From: Trichococcus palustris | GTDB taxonomy: Bacteria > Bacillota > Bacilli > Lactobacillales > Aerococcaceae | Length of the DNA: 64,000 bases | Direction: 5' to 3' | Assembly (NCBI RefSeq): GCF_900114465.1 | Contig: NZ_FOTD01000010.1 | Span: forward strand, 1-64,000 | In this document: one piece after another, positions 26,144-34,607 of the stretch | How the letters are laid out: every line of letters starts with the position of its first letter | Numbering within the stretch: the stretch's first letter is position 1 | The notes under the pieces: generated by a model | Databases searched by the model: none | The model's input: the letters and a program-made list of their open reading frames with translations, nothing else | Told to the model about the DNA's origin: nothing | Made by a program: the position numbers and the translations under genes

Positions 26144-27358
26144 ATGACAGTTGCAAACATGGTTAAAGGAATTGATCAAGGGCAGTTATTGGAAAGGGTA
26201 AAAGACGTTGATGTCTATGTAAGAGAGTTAAGAGGATATCTACATGAACACCCTGAAGTTTCTGCGAACGAATTTGAAACAACGAAATTCTTGCAAGAGG
26301 AAGTAAAAAAACTAGGATTACCAATTGAAATGGCTTCAAATACAGGATTTATTGCGACGATGGATACAGGGAAACCCGGAAAAACAGTAGGTCTACGCAC
26401 AGATATAGATGCATTGCCTGTTAAAGAAAATCCAGTGAATTTATCAAAACAAAAAAAATGGATTTCTAAAAATGAAGGCGCTAGCCACGTCTGCGGCCAT
26501 GATGCTCATATGGCTATCCTACTTGGAACCATGAAAATTCTTCATGGGCTCAAAGATGGATTATCAGGGAAAATAGTCTTTATCTTTGAAGAAGGAGAAG
26601 AAATTGGTTCCGGGATTGCAGGGATGTTAGATAAATTAAAAGATAAAGGTATCGATGCAATTTATGGAACTCACGTTACTTCGTTTATGAAAACAGGGGA
26701 AATCTGCTTAGATGCAGGACCGAGAATGGCCGGCTACGCTGCGGTTGAATTTGATGTAGTAGGGAAAAGTGGTCATGGTTCCCGACCAGATCTTTCTATA
26801 AATCCAGTCTTTGCCGCAGCACAAGTTCTAAGCGGTATAGCCAGTGCTTGGAGCAACCAAATTGATGTAAGTAAAACTGTTACGCTTGGTTTAACACAAA
26901 TTCATGGTGGTACTGCTAATAATATAATTCCAGATAAAGTATATGTTGGTGGTAGCTTACGCTTTTTTGATAATGACGAAGGCGTAAAGGCAGTTAATGC
27001 ATTGAAAAAAGTAACTGAATTAACCGCAACAGCCCATAACTGTACAGTAGAATTCGCAAACACTGGTGTCATCGGTACACCATTGATTAATGATACTAGA
27101 CTGGCAGAAATTGCCCAAAATGGAGTGAATCAACTTTTACCGGAATCCCTTGTTCACGATGTAGTATGGTATGCATCTGAATCATTTTCTAGATATAGTC
27201 AAATAGCACCGTCTGTATTTGCTTTTGTTGGTGTAGGAAATGAGGAACTAGGAAGTGGCGCAGAACATCATAATGATCATTTTGATGTAGATGAAGATGC
27301 CCTTTACTACGGTGTAGCGGCCACAGCGAAATTTGCAATTGATTTCTTGAACAGTTAA
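26144..27358 (+). CDS. M20-family amidohydrolase (N-acyl amino acid deacylase type)
   Basis: 404 residues of the HipO/AmhX/aminoacylase group. An N-terminal catalytic domain holds the metal-binding VCGHDAHMA (about 114-122) and the catalytic EEGEE (about 149-153). The dimerisation lid (FDVVGKSGHGSRPD) is in the middle and an AEHHNDHFDVDEDAL metal-ligand region lies at the C-terminus. These enzymes hydrolyse N-acyl or amide bonds of amino acids; relatives in skin bacteria release odour precursors from glutamine conjugates. AGGGGG precedes the ATG, in tight linkage to the lyase. Cytosolic. Exact acyl and amino-acid preference unknown. Confidence 0.85.
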   Translation: MTVANMVKGIDQGQLLERVKDVDVYVRELRGYLHEHPEVSANEFETTKFLQEEVKKLGLPIEMASNTGFIATMDTGKPGKTVGLRTDIDALPVKENPVNLSKQKKWISKNEGASHVCGHDAHMAILLGTMKILHGLKDGLSGKIVFIFEEGEEIGSGIAGMLDKLKDKGIDAIYGTHVTSFMKTGEICLDAGPRMAGYAAVEFDVVGKSGHGSRPDLSINPVFAAAQVLSGIASAWSNQIDVSKTVTLGLTQIHGGTANNIIPDKVYVGGSLRFFDNDEGVKAVNALKKVTELTATAHNCTVEFANTGVIGTPLINDTRLAEIAQNGVNQLLPESLVHDVVWYASESFSRYSQIAPSVFAFVGVGNEELGSGAEHHNDHFDVDEDALYYGVAATAKFAIDFLNS

Positions 27359-27569
27359 TAGATATTTATTAATTAGAAAAAAATATTGCTATTCCATATA
27401 TAAAACATACTAAGATTAGTAGTTTTAAATACACTATTTTACATAAAATCATGTGTCGGAATGAGGGCCACCTATGACCTACAATGTCCAATCATTACGC
27501 ATGGAAAACGAGAGCAACGACTTTTTATTTGGAATAAGATGCAATAAAAACGTAGGCCCGAAATATAAA
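27359..27569 (+). other. AT-rich spacer after the deacylase gene
   Basis: No gene or clear signal seen before the hairpin at 27570. A stretch near 27450-27510 (GTGTCGGAATGAGGGCCACC and following) differs in texture and could be insertion debris, but I cannot identify it. Confidence 0.3.
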
Positions 27570-27616
27570 AAAGAGGTAGCCCTAAATCAATTCCCATGAT
27601 TTAGGGCTACCTCTTT
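27570..27616. terminator. Bidirectional terminator with a perfect 20-bp stem
   Basis: AAAGAGGTAGCCCTAAATCA pairs with TGATTTAGGGCTACCTCTTT over a 7-base loop; runs of A and T on the two sides let it serve both the deacylase operon and the truncated mapP-like copy. It is closely related to the hairpin at 31782. Confidence 0.85.
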
Positions 27617-27645
27617 GCTATTTAACGAAGATCAAAACATCCAGC

Positions 27646-27972
27646 TCAGGAATAGATTACCGCAACCCCGTAATGATCGGAGACGCAAGGCTGTTTGTTT
27701 CCATCAAACTTGATTTCGTATCTTGCGGCAGCTTGGGGCCGGTTCGAAAAAATATAGTCGATGCGCAGCGGCAGTTTACTTTTTTGCCAGCCGTCGATTG
27801 CAGGCGGAACGGTTGCGGATCCCTCGCGGACAGCGGCGTCGGCATAGGCATCGTGCCAACCGGATTGGGTGATCAGGTCGTAGCCCTCCTTGCGGATATC
27901 GGCGGGATTGTTAAAGTCGCCCATAATGTAAACGGATTTGTCCTCTATTTTTTTGACTGCGGTTTCTAATTA
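27646..27972 (-). pseudogene. Truncated MapP-like phosphatase gene (3' part only)
   Basis: Encodes about the last 107 residues of the endonuclease/exonuclease/phosphatase-fold protein complete at 30743, nearly identical to it (differences such as Gln/Lys and Thr/Ile). Homology can be followed up to about 27972, where an in-frame stop and unrelated sequence begin, so the N-terminal two thirds are lost. It keeps MGDFNNP, IDYIFSN and SDHYGV, but lacks the glutamate motif and start; not functional. Confidence 0.8.
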
Positions 27973-28287
27973 TAGCATCCGACATCGTTTGAAAAGCGGT
28001 TACGCTTGTGATTGTTTGTGGATACAGGTTTGAATAAGACTACGATATATTGTTTTGGGAGTGAAGGATATATAATAGTAAGATCAGTACGCTCCTAATG
28101 AATCTGCAGTCAACTGCCTATTTAGCGGAGTTTCAGGTTCCTTTATATCACCTTTAATAGATGCTGTGCTAAAATCTACGTGTATAACGGTACTGATGAA
28201 TGACACCATCGAAGCCGGTCCAATCGGAAAGCAGCGTTGCCCGGCTTTTAGGGTTATGATAAATAAACAGATAACAGAGGATACGCC
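27973..28287 (+). other. Intergenic region before the AraC gene
   Basis: About 315 bases without a gene. A weak hairpin with AAGCCGG and CCGGCTT arms lies at about 28215-28247, shortly before the start codon; it could act in the leader of the regulator mRNA. No sigma-A promoter stands out. Confidence 0.35.
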
Positions 28288-29121
28288 ATGAATGAAAAAC
28301 CATTTAAGGATTTATTTTTTAAAGAATATTATTTCTCGGATTTTTATTTTTTTAATGTTGGATACGAGAAGTGCCAGAGTGGGCATCGGTTTGGCCCTTC
28401 GTTACGGGATAACTATATTGTGCACTTTGTGATCAGCGGAAAAGGAAGATATACCGTGAACGATGCAACGCATCACTTGGGTGCGGGTGATTTTTTTCTG
28501 ATTCGTCCGAATGAACTGGTCGATTATGAAGCGGATACGGAAGAGCCCTGGGAATACTATTGGATAGGATTTTCGGGCAACAAGGTGAAAGAAATCCTGC
28601 AGACAAACGGCATCGGAGCTAAAGACTATATTGGGCAAGTTGACACGAAAGAAGTATTGCGGGAAAAATTCGAGAGTTTTATGCAATCCGATTTTTTTGA
28701 TGATTCGCAAAAACTAGTAAATCAGGCTTTCTTCTATGACATTTTTTCTTTCTTCAAAATCCATAATGAAAATATTGAAATGGAAGTCCGAGTCAGCCAA
28801 AGGAAAAAATACAGCGAAGCCTTTTTATTGTATGTGGAAAATAATTATTATCGGGAGGATTTGACGATTGAAGAAATTGCGAAATCGATGTACCTGCACC
28901 CTTCCTATTTCAGCCAGGTGATCAAAGAGGAGTTGGGTTTGAACGCCCTCAAATATTTGAACCTGTACCGCATGAACAAGGCCAGCCAACTGTTGAAAAC
29001 AACAGAATTATCGATTGAGGAAATCTCAAACGCAGTAGGTTATCAGAACAGGCACTCTTTTTCAAGGGCCTTCAAGAGCAGATTTCACAGTTCGCCGACC
29101 GGATATAAGGCTGAAAAATAA
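28288..29121 (+). CDS. AraC-family transcriptional activator
   Basis: 277 residues. An N-terminal cupin sugar-binding domain (about 25-140, including YIVHFVISGKGRYTVN and HHLGAGDFFLIRPNE) is followed by the double helix-turn-helix at about 170-277 (LTIEEIAKSMYLHPSYFSQV, then IEEISNAVGYQNRHSFSRAFK). This layout is that of MsmR/RafR-type activators of alpha-galactoside genes. GAGGATAC precedes the ATG. The gene for a GH4 alpha-galactosidase follows in the same direction, so it is the probable activator of that gene in response to melibiose, raffinose or a related sugar. Confidence 0.85.
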   Translation: MNEKPFKDLFFKEYYFSDFYFFNVGYEKCQSGHRFGPSLRDNYIVHFVISGKGRYTVNDATHHLGAGDFFLIRPNELVDYEADTEEPWEYYWIGFSGNKVKEILQTNGIGAKDYIGQVDTKEVLREKFESFMQSDFFDDSQKLVNQAFFYDIFSFFKIHNENIEMEVRVSQRKKYSEAFLLYVENNYYREDLTIEEIAKSMYLHPSYFSQVIKEELGLNALKYLNLYRMNKASQLLKTTELSIEEISNAVGYQNRHSFSRAFKSRFHSSPTGYKAEK

Positions 29122-29217
29122 GAACTACAAAATTGTACCCTGTAACTAAAATCATGCACTTTTGTTTCAGTAAGAATAAACTATACTGGAGACATCAAAA
29201 GGAAAAGGAGCATGAAC

Positions 29218-30528
29218 ATGGTCAAAATTTGTTTTATCGGTGCAGGCAGTACAATTTTTGCAAGGAATGTTTTAGGGGACGCGATGTTGACACCAAGTCT
29301 CCAAGACGCAGAGATTGCGTTATACGATATAGATAAAAAAAGATTAAAAGAATCCGAATTGATGCTTAAGACTATCAACAACAACTCGAACCAAAACCGC
29401 GCTAAAATAAAATCTTTCAGCGATAGAAAAGAAGCTTTGAAAGGTGCGAATTTCGTCATCAATGCGATTCAAGTTGGTGGATACAAGCCGAGCACTGTGA
29501 TCGATTTTGAGATCCCTAAAAAATACGGATTACAGCAGACGATTGGGGATACGACTGGTATCGGCGGTATTTTCAGAGGATTGCGCACACTTCCCGTAAT
29601 GTTTGAAATTGCCAAAGACATGGAAGAGGTTTGTCCGGATGCATGGTTATTGAACTACACCAATCCTATGGCCATTTTAACGATGGGTATGCTGAAAGCA
29701 ACGAAAATCAAAACGGTTGGATTATGTCATAGTGTTCAAGTTTGTGTGCCAGAATTATTTGAACATTTGGGGATAAAAGATCAATACAATCTGGATGAAT
29801 TCCAATGGAAAATCGCCGGTATCAACCACATGGCTTGGCTGTTGGAAATCAACCGAAACGGAAAAGATTTCTACCCTGAAATTCGCAGTCTGGCTTCAAA
29901 AATCGCTAATCCACATAAGGATTCTGTGCGCTTTGAATTGATGAAACATTTTGGCTACTATATCACAGAATCCAGCGAACATAATGCAGAGTACCATCCT
30001 TATTTTATCAAAAAAAATTATCCGCAATTGATTGATCAATTGCAAATCCCAATTGATGAATATTTAAGAAGATGTGTTACACAAATCGAAGGCTGGGAAC
30101 TTCAAAGAGAAGAGATCGTCAATAACGGTTCGCTGGAACATACAAGAAGCCGCGAATATGCCTCTTATATTATGGATGCGATTACAACAGGGACCCCAAC
30201 AGTGATTGCTGGAAATGTTTTGAATAAAGGTCTGATCACTAACTTGCCTGAAAATTGCTGTGTGGAAGTTCCGTGTTTGGTGGACAAAAATGGCGTTCAA
30301 CCTACCTATGTAGGTAACCTTCCTACGCAATTAGCTGCATTGAATCGAACAAATATTAATGTACAAGAATTAACGGTTGAAGCTGCAATGACACTTGAAA
30401 AAGATAAAATCTATCAAGCAGCATTGTTGGACCCTCATGCGAATTCAGAATTGTCTATTTCAGAAATAAAAGCAATGGTGGATGAATTGATCGCTGCCCA
30501 TGGCGATTATCTACCAACTTATAAATGA
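29218..30528 (+). CDS. melA: GH4 alpha-galactosidase (NAD- and Mn-dependent)
   Basis: 436 residues. The N-terminal Rossmann fold starts ICFIGAGSTIFARNVLGD. The family's central block contains NYTNPMAI (about 146-153) and GLCHSVQ, where C170 is the metal ligand, then GINHMAWLL. GH4 alpha-galactosidases act in the cytosol by an oxidation-elimination mechanism needing NAD+ and Mn2+. AAAAGGAG is seven bases before the ATG at 29218 (only one before the ATG at 29212, which is therefore rejected). It stands alone behind the AraC gene; no dedicated transporter is adjacent, so uptake must rely on another system. Confidence 0.9.
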   Translation: MVKICFIGAGSTIFARNVLGDAMLTPSLQDAEIALYDIDKKRLKESELMLKTINNNSNQNRAKIKSFSDRKEALKGANFVINAIQVGGYKPSTVIDFEIPKKYGLQQTIGDTTGIGGIFRGLRTLPVMFEIAKDMEEVCPDAWLLNYTNPMAILTMGMLKATKIKTVGLCHSVQVCVPELFEHLGIKDQYNLDEFQWKIAGINHMAWLLEINRNGKDFYPEIRSLASKIANPHKDSVRFELMKHFGYYITESSEHNAEYHPYFIKKNYPQLIDQLQIPIDEYLRRCVTQIEGWELQREEIVNNGSLEHTRSREYASYIMDAITTGTPTVIAGNVLNKGLITNLPENCCVEVPCLVDKNGVQPTYVGNLPTQLAALNRTNINVQELTVEAAMTLEKDKIYQAALLDPHANSELSISEIKAMVDELIAAHGDYLPTYK

Positions 30529-30595
30529 TAGGAAATAGGTGAGTGAACGCGCGCAATCTCCATCGTACAATACGTTAAACCAGACACTATGAAAT

Positions 30596-30655
30596 ACAAC
30601 AAAACGAAATGAGGAGCATCCTGTTGATGTGCCCCTCATTTCGTTTTGTTGTATT
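30596..30655 (+). terminator. Terminator of melA
   Basis: ACAACAAAACGAAATGAGG pairs with CCTCATTTCGTTTTGTTGT, with a small internal bulge and a loop around TCCTGTTGA. Confidence 0.85.
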
Positions 30656-30742
30656 ATTTTCAAGTTGTCATATCATGTGATGAATGTTGCGCCATGATGT
30701 AGGCTCTCTCTGCGTTATTTAATGAAGACCAAAACATCCAGC

Positions 30743-31558
30743 TCAGGAATACGTTACCGCAACGCCGTAATGGTCGGAAACGCAAGGTTGTTTGTTTCCA
30801 TCAAACTTGATTTCGTATCTTGCGGCAGCTTGGGGCCGGTTCGAAAAAATGTAGTCGATGCGCAGCGGCAGTTTACTTTGTTGCCAGCCGTCGATTGCAG
30901 GCGGAACGGTTGCGGATCCCTCGCGGACAGCGGCATAGGCATAGGCATCGTACCAACCGGAAAGGGTGATCAGGTCGTAGCCCTCCTTGCGGATATCGGC
31001 AGGATTGTTAAAGTCGCCCATAATGTAAACGGGTTTATCCTGTATTTTTTTGACCGCGGTTTCCAATGACCGCCATTCTGTCAAAAAAGGTTTTCTCCAC
31101 AGCTTTTTCCACCAGGACATGTGGACGGAAATGAAACTGGCCGATGCGGTCTGCACAACCAGTGCACGTCGCGTGTGGTAGCTTCGAAAGTCATTTTTGG
31201 TCGATAATTGGACTTGCTCGACGGACTGGATCGGTTCTTTGCTGAGGATGGCAACACCTTCATCGAAACGGACATAGCCTACGTGACAGGGCACCCAAGA
31301 CCAATGATAGAAAAGCTCCTTCTTCGCCAGTGCCTTTATCAAGAAATAAGCGAAGTTATCCTCCTTGATGGGGAATTCGGTCTGGGTAGCCAGATAGCCC
31401 TCCGGATTGCTGATTGCCGGGCCGGAAGAAAGCTGATTCACTTCCTGCAAGGCGATCGCATCGTATTCGTTCTCCAGAATATCCTGGATCAGTGCAGCGT
31501 ATGTGGCAGGATCCGCGTCATTGATCCAGCTATGCGTATTCAATGTCAGTAGTTTCAT
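30743..31558 (-). CDS. MapP-like maltose 6'-phosphate phosphatase (EEP fold), copy 2
   Basis: 271 residues of the endonuclease/exonuclease/phosphatase superfamily: MKLLTLNTHSW at the start, E39 in ALQEVNQ (metal ligand), MGDFNNPAD, IDYIFSN and SDHYGV. In Enterococcus faecalis a protein of this fold, MapP, removes phosphate from maltose 6'-phosphate brought in by the PTS. A longer frame from 31633 is rejected: GGAAGG precedes the ATG at 31558, and the next copy starts with the same MKLL. It lies downstream of a close paralogue that follows malT; the intervening terminator implies separate or reduced expression. Redundancy or altered substrate is possible. Confidence 0.75.
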   Translation of the reverse strand: MKLLTLNTHSWINDADPATYAALIQDILENEYDAIALQEVNQLSSGPAISNPEGYLATQTEFPIKEDNFAYFLIKALAKKELFYHWSWVPCHVGYVRFDEGVAILSKEPIQSVEQVQLSTKNDFRSYHTRRALVVQTASASFISVHMSWWKKLWRKPFLTEWRSLETAVKKIQDKPVYIMGDFNNPADIRKEGYDLITLSGWYDAYAYAAVREGSATVPPAIDGWQQSKLPLRIDYIFSNRPQAAARYEIKFDGNKQPCVSDHYGVAVTYS

Positions 31559-31859
31559 TTTCCTCAACCTTCCTATTTCACTGATAGATCTATTATAATG
31601 GAGGTTTGCCAAGTTTACGAATAACAGACACATCCGATGTCACGATAGAGGCGAAAAAATGAATATCTTTTAACAATGCAAAAGATACACAAGCTATTAG
31701 GTAGGATTTATCCAATTCGTATGTTAGTCTCGTTATTGCCAATGATATAGCTGCCCTTTCAATAAACTGAAATAAGCAAAAAGAGAGAGAGCCCTAAATC
31801 ATTTCCCGTGATTTAGGGCTCTCTCTCTGCGTTATTTAATGAAGACCAAAACATCCAGC
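31559..31859 (-). other. Spacer between the two MapP-like genes
   Basis: About 300 bases holding the perfect terminator at 31782 and little else. The sequence directly 3' of both genes (ATTTAATGAAGACCAAAACATCCAGCTC) is shared between the two copies, showing that the duplication included the downstream flank. Confidence 0.6.
31782..31828 (-). terminator. Terminator after the first MapP-like gene, perfect 20-bp stem
   Basis: AGAGAGAGAGCCCTAAATCA pairs with TGATTTAGGGCTCTCTCTCT; on the minus strand it is followed by TTTTGC. It differs from the hairpin at 27570 mainly in compensated base pairs of the lower stem. Confidence 0.85.
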
Positions 31860-32675
31860 TCAGGAATAGGTTACCGCAACACCGTAATGATCGGAAACGC
31901 AAGGCTGTTTGTTTCCGTCGAACTTGATTTCGTATTTTGCGACCGCTTGCTCCCGGTTTGAAAAAATGTAGTCGATGCGCAACGGTCGCGTATTTTCTTC
32001 CCAGCCGGCGATCGCTGGCGGAACGGTTGCGGCTCCCTCGCGGACAGCGGCGTTGGCATAGGCATCGTGCCAACCGGATCGAGTAATCAGGTCGTAACCC
32101 TCGTTGCGGATATCAGCTGGGTTGTTGATGTCGCCCATGATGTAAACGGGTTTGTCCTGTGTTTTTTTGACCGCGGTTTCCAATGAACGCCATTCCGTCA
32201 AGAATGGGTTTTCCTCCTCGTCTTTCCACCAGGACAGGTGGACGGAGACGAAGCAGGCCGATTCGGTCTGAACAAGCAGGCCGCGCCGCGTATGGTAGCT
32301 CTGGAAATCATTGATGGTCGACAACTGAATCTGCTCGACGGCTTGAATCGGTTCTTTGCTGAGGATGGCGATGCCTTCGTCAAAACGGACATAACCGACG
32401 TGGCAGGGAACCCAAGACCAATGATAGAAAAGATTCTTTTCTGCCAGAGCCTTTACCAAGAAATAAGCGAAATTATCCTCCTTGATGGGGATTTCGGTCT
32501 GGGTAGCCAGATAGCCTTGCGGATTGCTGATTGCCGGGCCGGAAGAGAGCTGGTTCACTTCCTGTAAGGCAATCGCATCGTATTCGTTCTCCAGAATGTC
32601 CGTAATCAGGGCAGCGTATGCGGCAACATCTGCGGTATCGACCCAACTATACGTATTCAACGTCAGTAGTTTCAT
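31860..32675 (-). CDS. mapP: MapP-like maltose 6'-phosphate phosphatase (EEP fold), copy 1
   Basis: 271 residues with the same superfamily motifs as the neighbouring copy (MKLLTLNTYSW, ALQEVNQ with E39, MGDINNPAD, IDYIFSN, SDHYGV). GAAAGGTGAGG precedes the ATG at 32675, and the gene begins just 15 bases after the malT stop, so the two are cotranscribed. In E. faecalis maltose taken up as maltose 6'-phosphate is dephosphorylated by MapP and then split by maltose phosphorylase; here malP lies directly across the divergent promoter. This copy is therefore the best candidate for the true MapP. Confidence 0.82.
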   Translation of the reverse strand: MKLLTLNTYSWVDTADVAAYAALITDILENEYDAIALQEVNQLSSGPAISNPQGYLATQTEIPIKEDNFAYFLVKALAEKNLFYHWSWVPCHVGYVRFDEGIAILSKEPIQAVEQIQLSTINDFQSYHTRRGLLVQTESACFVSVHLSWWKDEEENPFLTEWRSLETAVKKTQDKPVYIMGDINNPADIRNEGYDLITRSGWHDAYANAAVREGAATVPPAIAGWEENTRPLRIDYIFSNREQAVAKYEIKFDGNKQPCVSDHYGVAVTYS

Positions 32676-32690
32676 GTAGTCCTCACCTTT

Positions 32691-34364
32691 CTATCTTCCT
32701 AATACATCTATTATATCAGATTTTAGGACATCTGCCTGAGGACCATAGACGACTTGGATTCCCGTTCCTTTGCGGATGACGCCTCTTGCGCCCAAGGATG
32801 TCCATTTCTTATCTTCGGCGACCTGCGTTTCGTCCTTGACGGTGACACGCAAACGGGTCATGCAGGCATCGACTTCGGAAATGTTGTCCTGGCCACCGAA
32901 GGCTTCGATGATGTTCAAGACTTTTTGGTCACCACTGGCTAGAACCTGTGCTGCTCCCGGAGCAACAGCAACGCCTTCCGTTTCACTTTCGCTTTCGCCA
33001 TCCAAGTCGGTATAGTTGCCCAAACGGCCCGGCGTCGCGAATTTGAAGCGTTTGATCATGAAGTTGGAGACGAAGTACATGATGACGGCAAAGGCAAGCG
33101 TGACCCAGAGGTAATTGACGACATCCAACCACAGGCCGGCCTTCAAGGACATCGGCACGCGGGTAAGGAATTCCAGCATACCGAAGGAGTGGACGCGCAG
33201 GCTGATGACGTCGGCCATTGCGAAGGCAACTCCTTGCAGGACTGCGTATACACCGTAAAGCAATGGGGCAGCGAACATGAACATGTATTCAAGCGGCTCT
33301 GTCACACCGGTCAGGAAAACGGCGATGGCTGCCGAGAAGAACATGGATTTGTATTTCGGACGTTTGTCTGCATCCACGTTGCGGTACATAGCGAAGGCTA
33401 AGCCCATCAAGCTGCCGGCAGCGCCGATCATTTGGCCGACTTTGAATCGTGCCGGGGTGAATGCGTGCAGCAGTTGGGTATAGCCGGCTGTATCACCGGA
33501 ATTTTTCAAGTTCACCAAGTCGCTGGCCCAAGCCAACCAAAGCGGGTCTTGACCGAAAACTTGCGATCCTGCAGCTGCGCCGGTCAACATTGTGTAGCTT
33601 CCGCCCAATGAAGTATAGTTCATCGGAATCGTCAACATATGATGCAAACCGAACGGCAACAAGAGACGTTCCAACGTGCCGTAGACGAACGGCGCCAGAA
33701 TCGGGGCGGTATCGGCTGAGTTGGCGATCCAGATGCCGAAACTGTTGATGCCGGTCTGGATGACCGGCCAAACGATTGCCATTACAAGGGAAACGATGAC
33801 AGACCACAAGATGACGACGAAAGGCACGAAGCGTTTACCATTGAAGAAAGACAAAGCTTCAGGCAATTTGCGGTAGCTATAGTACTTGTTGTAGATGACG
33901 GCGCCGAGGAAACCGGCGATGATGCCGACGAAAACACCCATGTTCAAGGCTGGCGAACCCAAGACGGAAGTGAAATAACCATTCACCAAAATCTTTTGGC
34001 CGAATAAAGTGTGGGTAGTTGCTCCGTCTGTGGCAAGCATAGCGGAGGTGACACCGAAAATTTTACCGGTCGTGCGGTTCAATAGGATGAAGGCAAGTAA
34101 TGCGGCAAAGGCACCGCCTGCGCGTTCCTTGGCCCATGAACCCCCGATAGCGACTGCGAATAAGATATGTAAATTAACAATAATGGCCCAACCTAGATCT
34201 TCGACGACACCGGCAAACTGCATGAGCAGTTGCACATCCCCCGCGAACATGCCAATCATTTTTCCGATACTGATCATCAAACCGGCAGCCGGCATGACCG
34301 CGATGACAACCATCAACGCCTTGCCGAACTTCTGCCAAAAATCAAACGTAAATATTTTCTTCAT
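32691..34364 (-). CDS. malT: Maltose-specific PTS transporter, IICB components
   Basis: 557 residues. An N-terminal EIIC of the glucose superfamily (about 1-430, multiple helices, AIGGSWAKERAGGAFAAL and HHMLTIPMNYTSLGG segments typical of MalX/MalT) is followed by a C-terminal EIIB domain with the phosphorylated cysteine in EVDACMTRLRVTVK. It imports maltose with phosphorylation. There is no EIIA domain, unlike IICBA forms described in enterococci, so a separate glucose-type IIA must serve it; one is encoded at 56486. The ATG at 34364 is favoured because GAGAGGGG is seven bases upstream. Cotranscribed with mapP. Confidence 0.88.
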   Translation of the reverse strand: MKKIFTFDFWQKFGKALMVVIAVMPAAGLMISIGKMIGMFAGDVQLLMQFAGVVEDLGWAIIVNLHILFAVAIGGSWAKERAGGAFAALLAFILLNRTTGKIFGVTSAMLATDGATTHTLFGQKILVNGYFTSVLGSPALNMGVFVGIIAGFLGAVIYNKYYSYRKLPEALSFFNGKRFVPFVVILWSVIVSLVMAIVWPVIQTGINSFGIWIANSADTAPILAPFVYGTLERLLLPFGLHHMLTIPMNYTSLGGSYTMLTGAAAGSQVFGQDPLWLAWASDLVNLKNSGDTAGYTQLLHAFTPARFKVGQMIGAAGSLMGLAFAMYRNVDADKRPKYKSMFFSAAIAVFLTGVTEPLEYMFMFAAPLLYGVYAVLQGVAFAMADVISLRVHSFGMLEFLTRVPMSLKAGLWLDVVNYLWVTLAFAVIMYFVSNFMIKRFKFATPGRLGNYTDLDGESESETEGVAVAPGAAQVLASGDQKVLNIIEAFGGQDNISEVDACMTRLRVTVKDETQVAEDKKWTSLGARGVIRKGTGIQVVYGPQADVLKSDIIDVLGR

Positions 34365-34389
34365 TTCCATTCCCCTCTCAATATGATTG

Positions 34390-34447
34390 TGCAATCGATT
34401 GCAGTACTTACGCTTCGCAGTATAAAATAGATTCTGGGATTATGCAA
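34390..34447 (-). promoter_or_regulatory. malT promoter with MalR-type operators
   Basis: On the minus strand: TTGCAT (34442-34447), a 17-base spacer, TATACT (34419-34424). A perfect palindrome TGCAATCGATTGCA at 34390-34403 lies downstream of the start site, and an imperfect operator (ATGCAAGCGGTTTAT) covers the -35. Confidence 0.75.
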
Positions 34448-34546
34448 GCGGTTTATCAAAGAAAATTCACATCTTTTGAAAAAAGATTCGGAAAGCCGAT
34501 GGGGCAGGCGCGGGAAGCGTAAAAATAAAAATATGCAAATTATGCA

Positions 34547-34575
34547 TTGACAATGCAACCGATTGCACGTAAGCT
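34547..34575 (+). promoter_or_regulatory. malP promoter with operator in the spacer
   Basis: TTGACA, 17 bases, TAAGCT. The spacer contains TGCAACCGATTGCA (34554-34567), the same operator type as before malT and malE. Confidence 0.75.
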
Positions 34576-34607
34576 ATGGGAGAAGAACAACTAAGGGGGA
34601 ACCGAAA

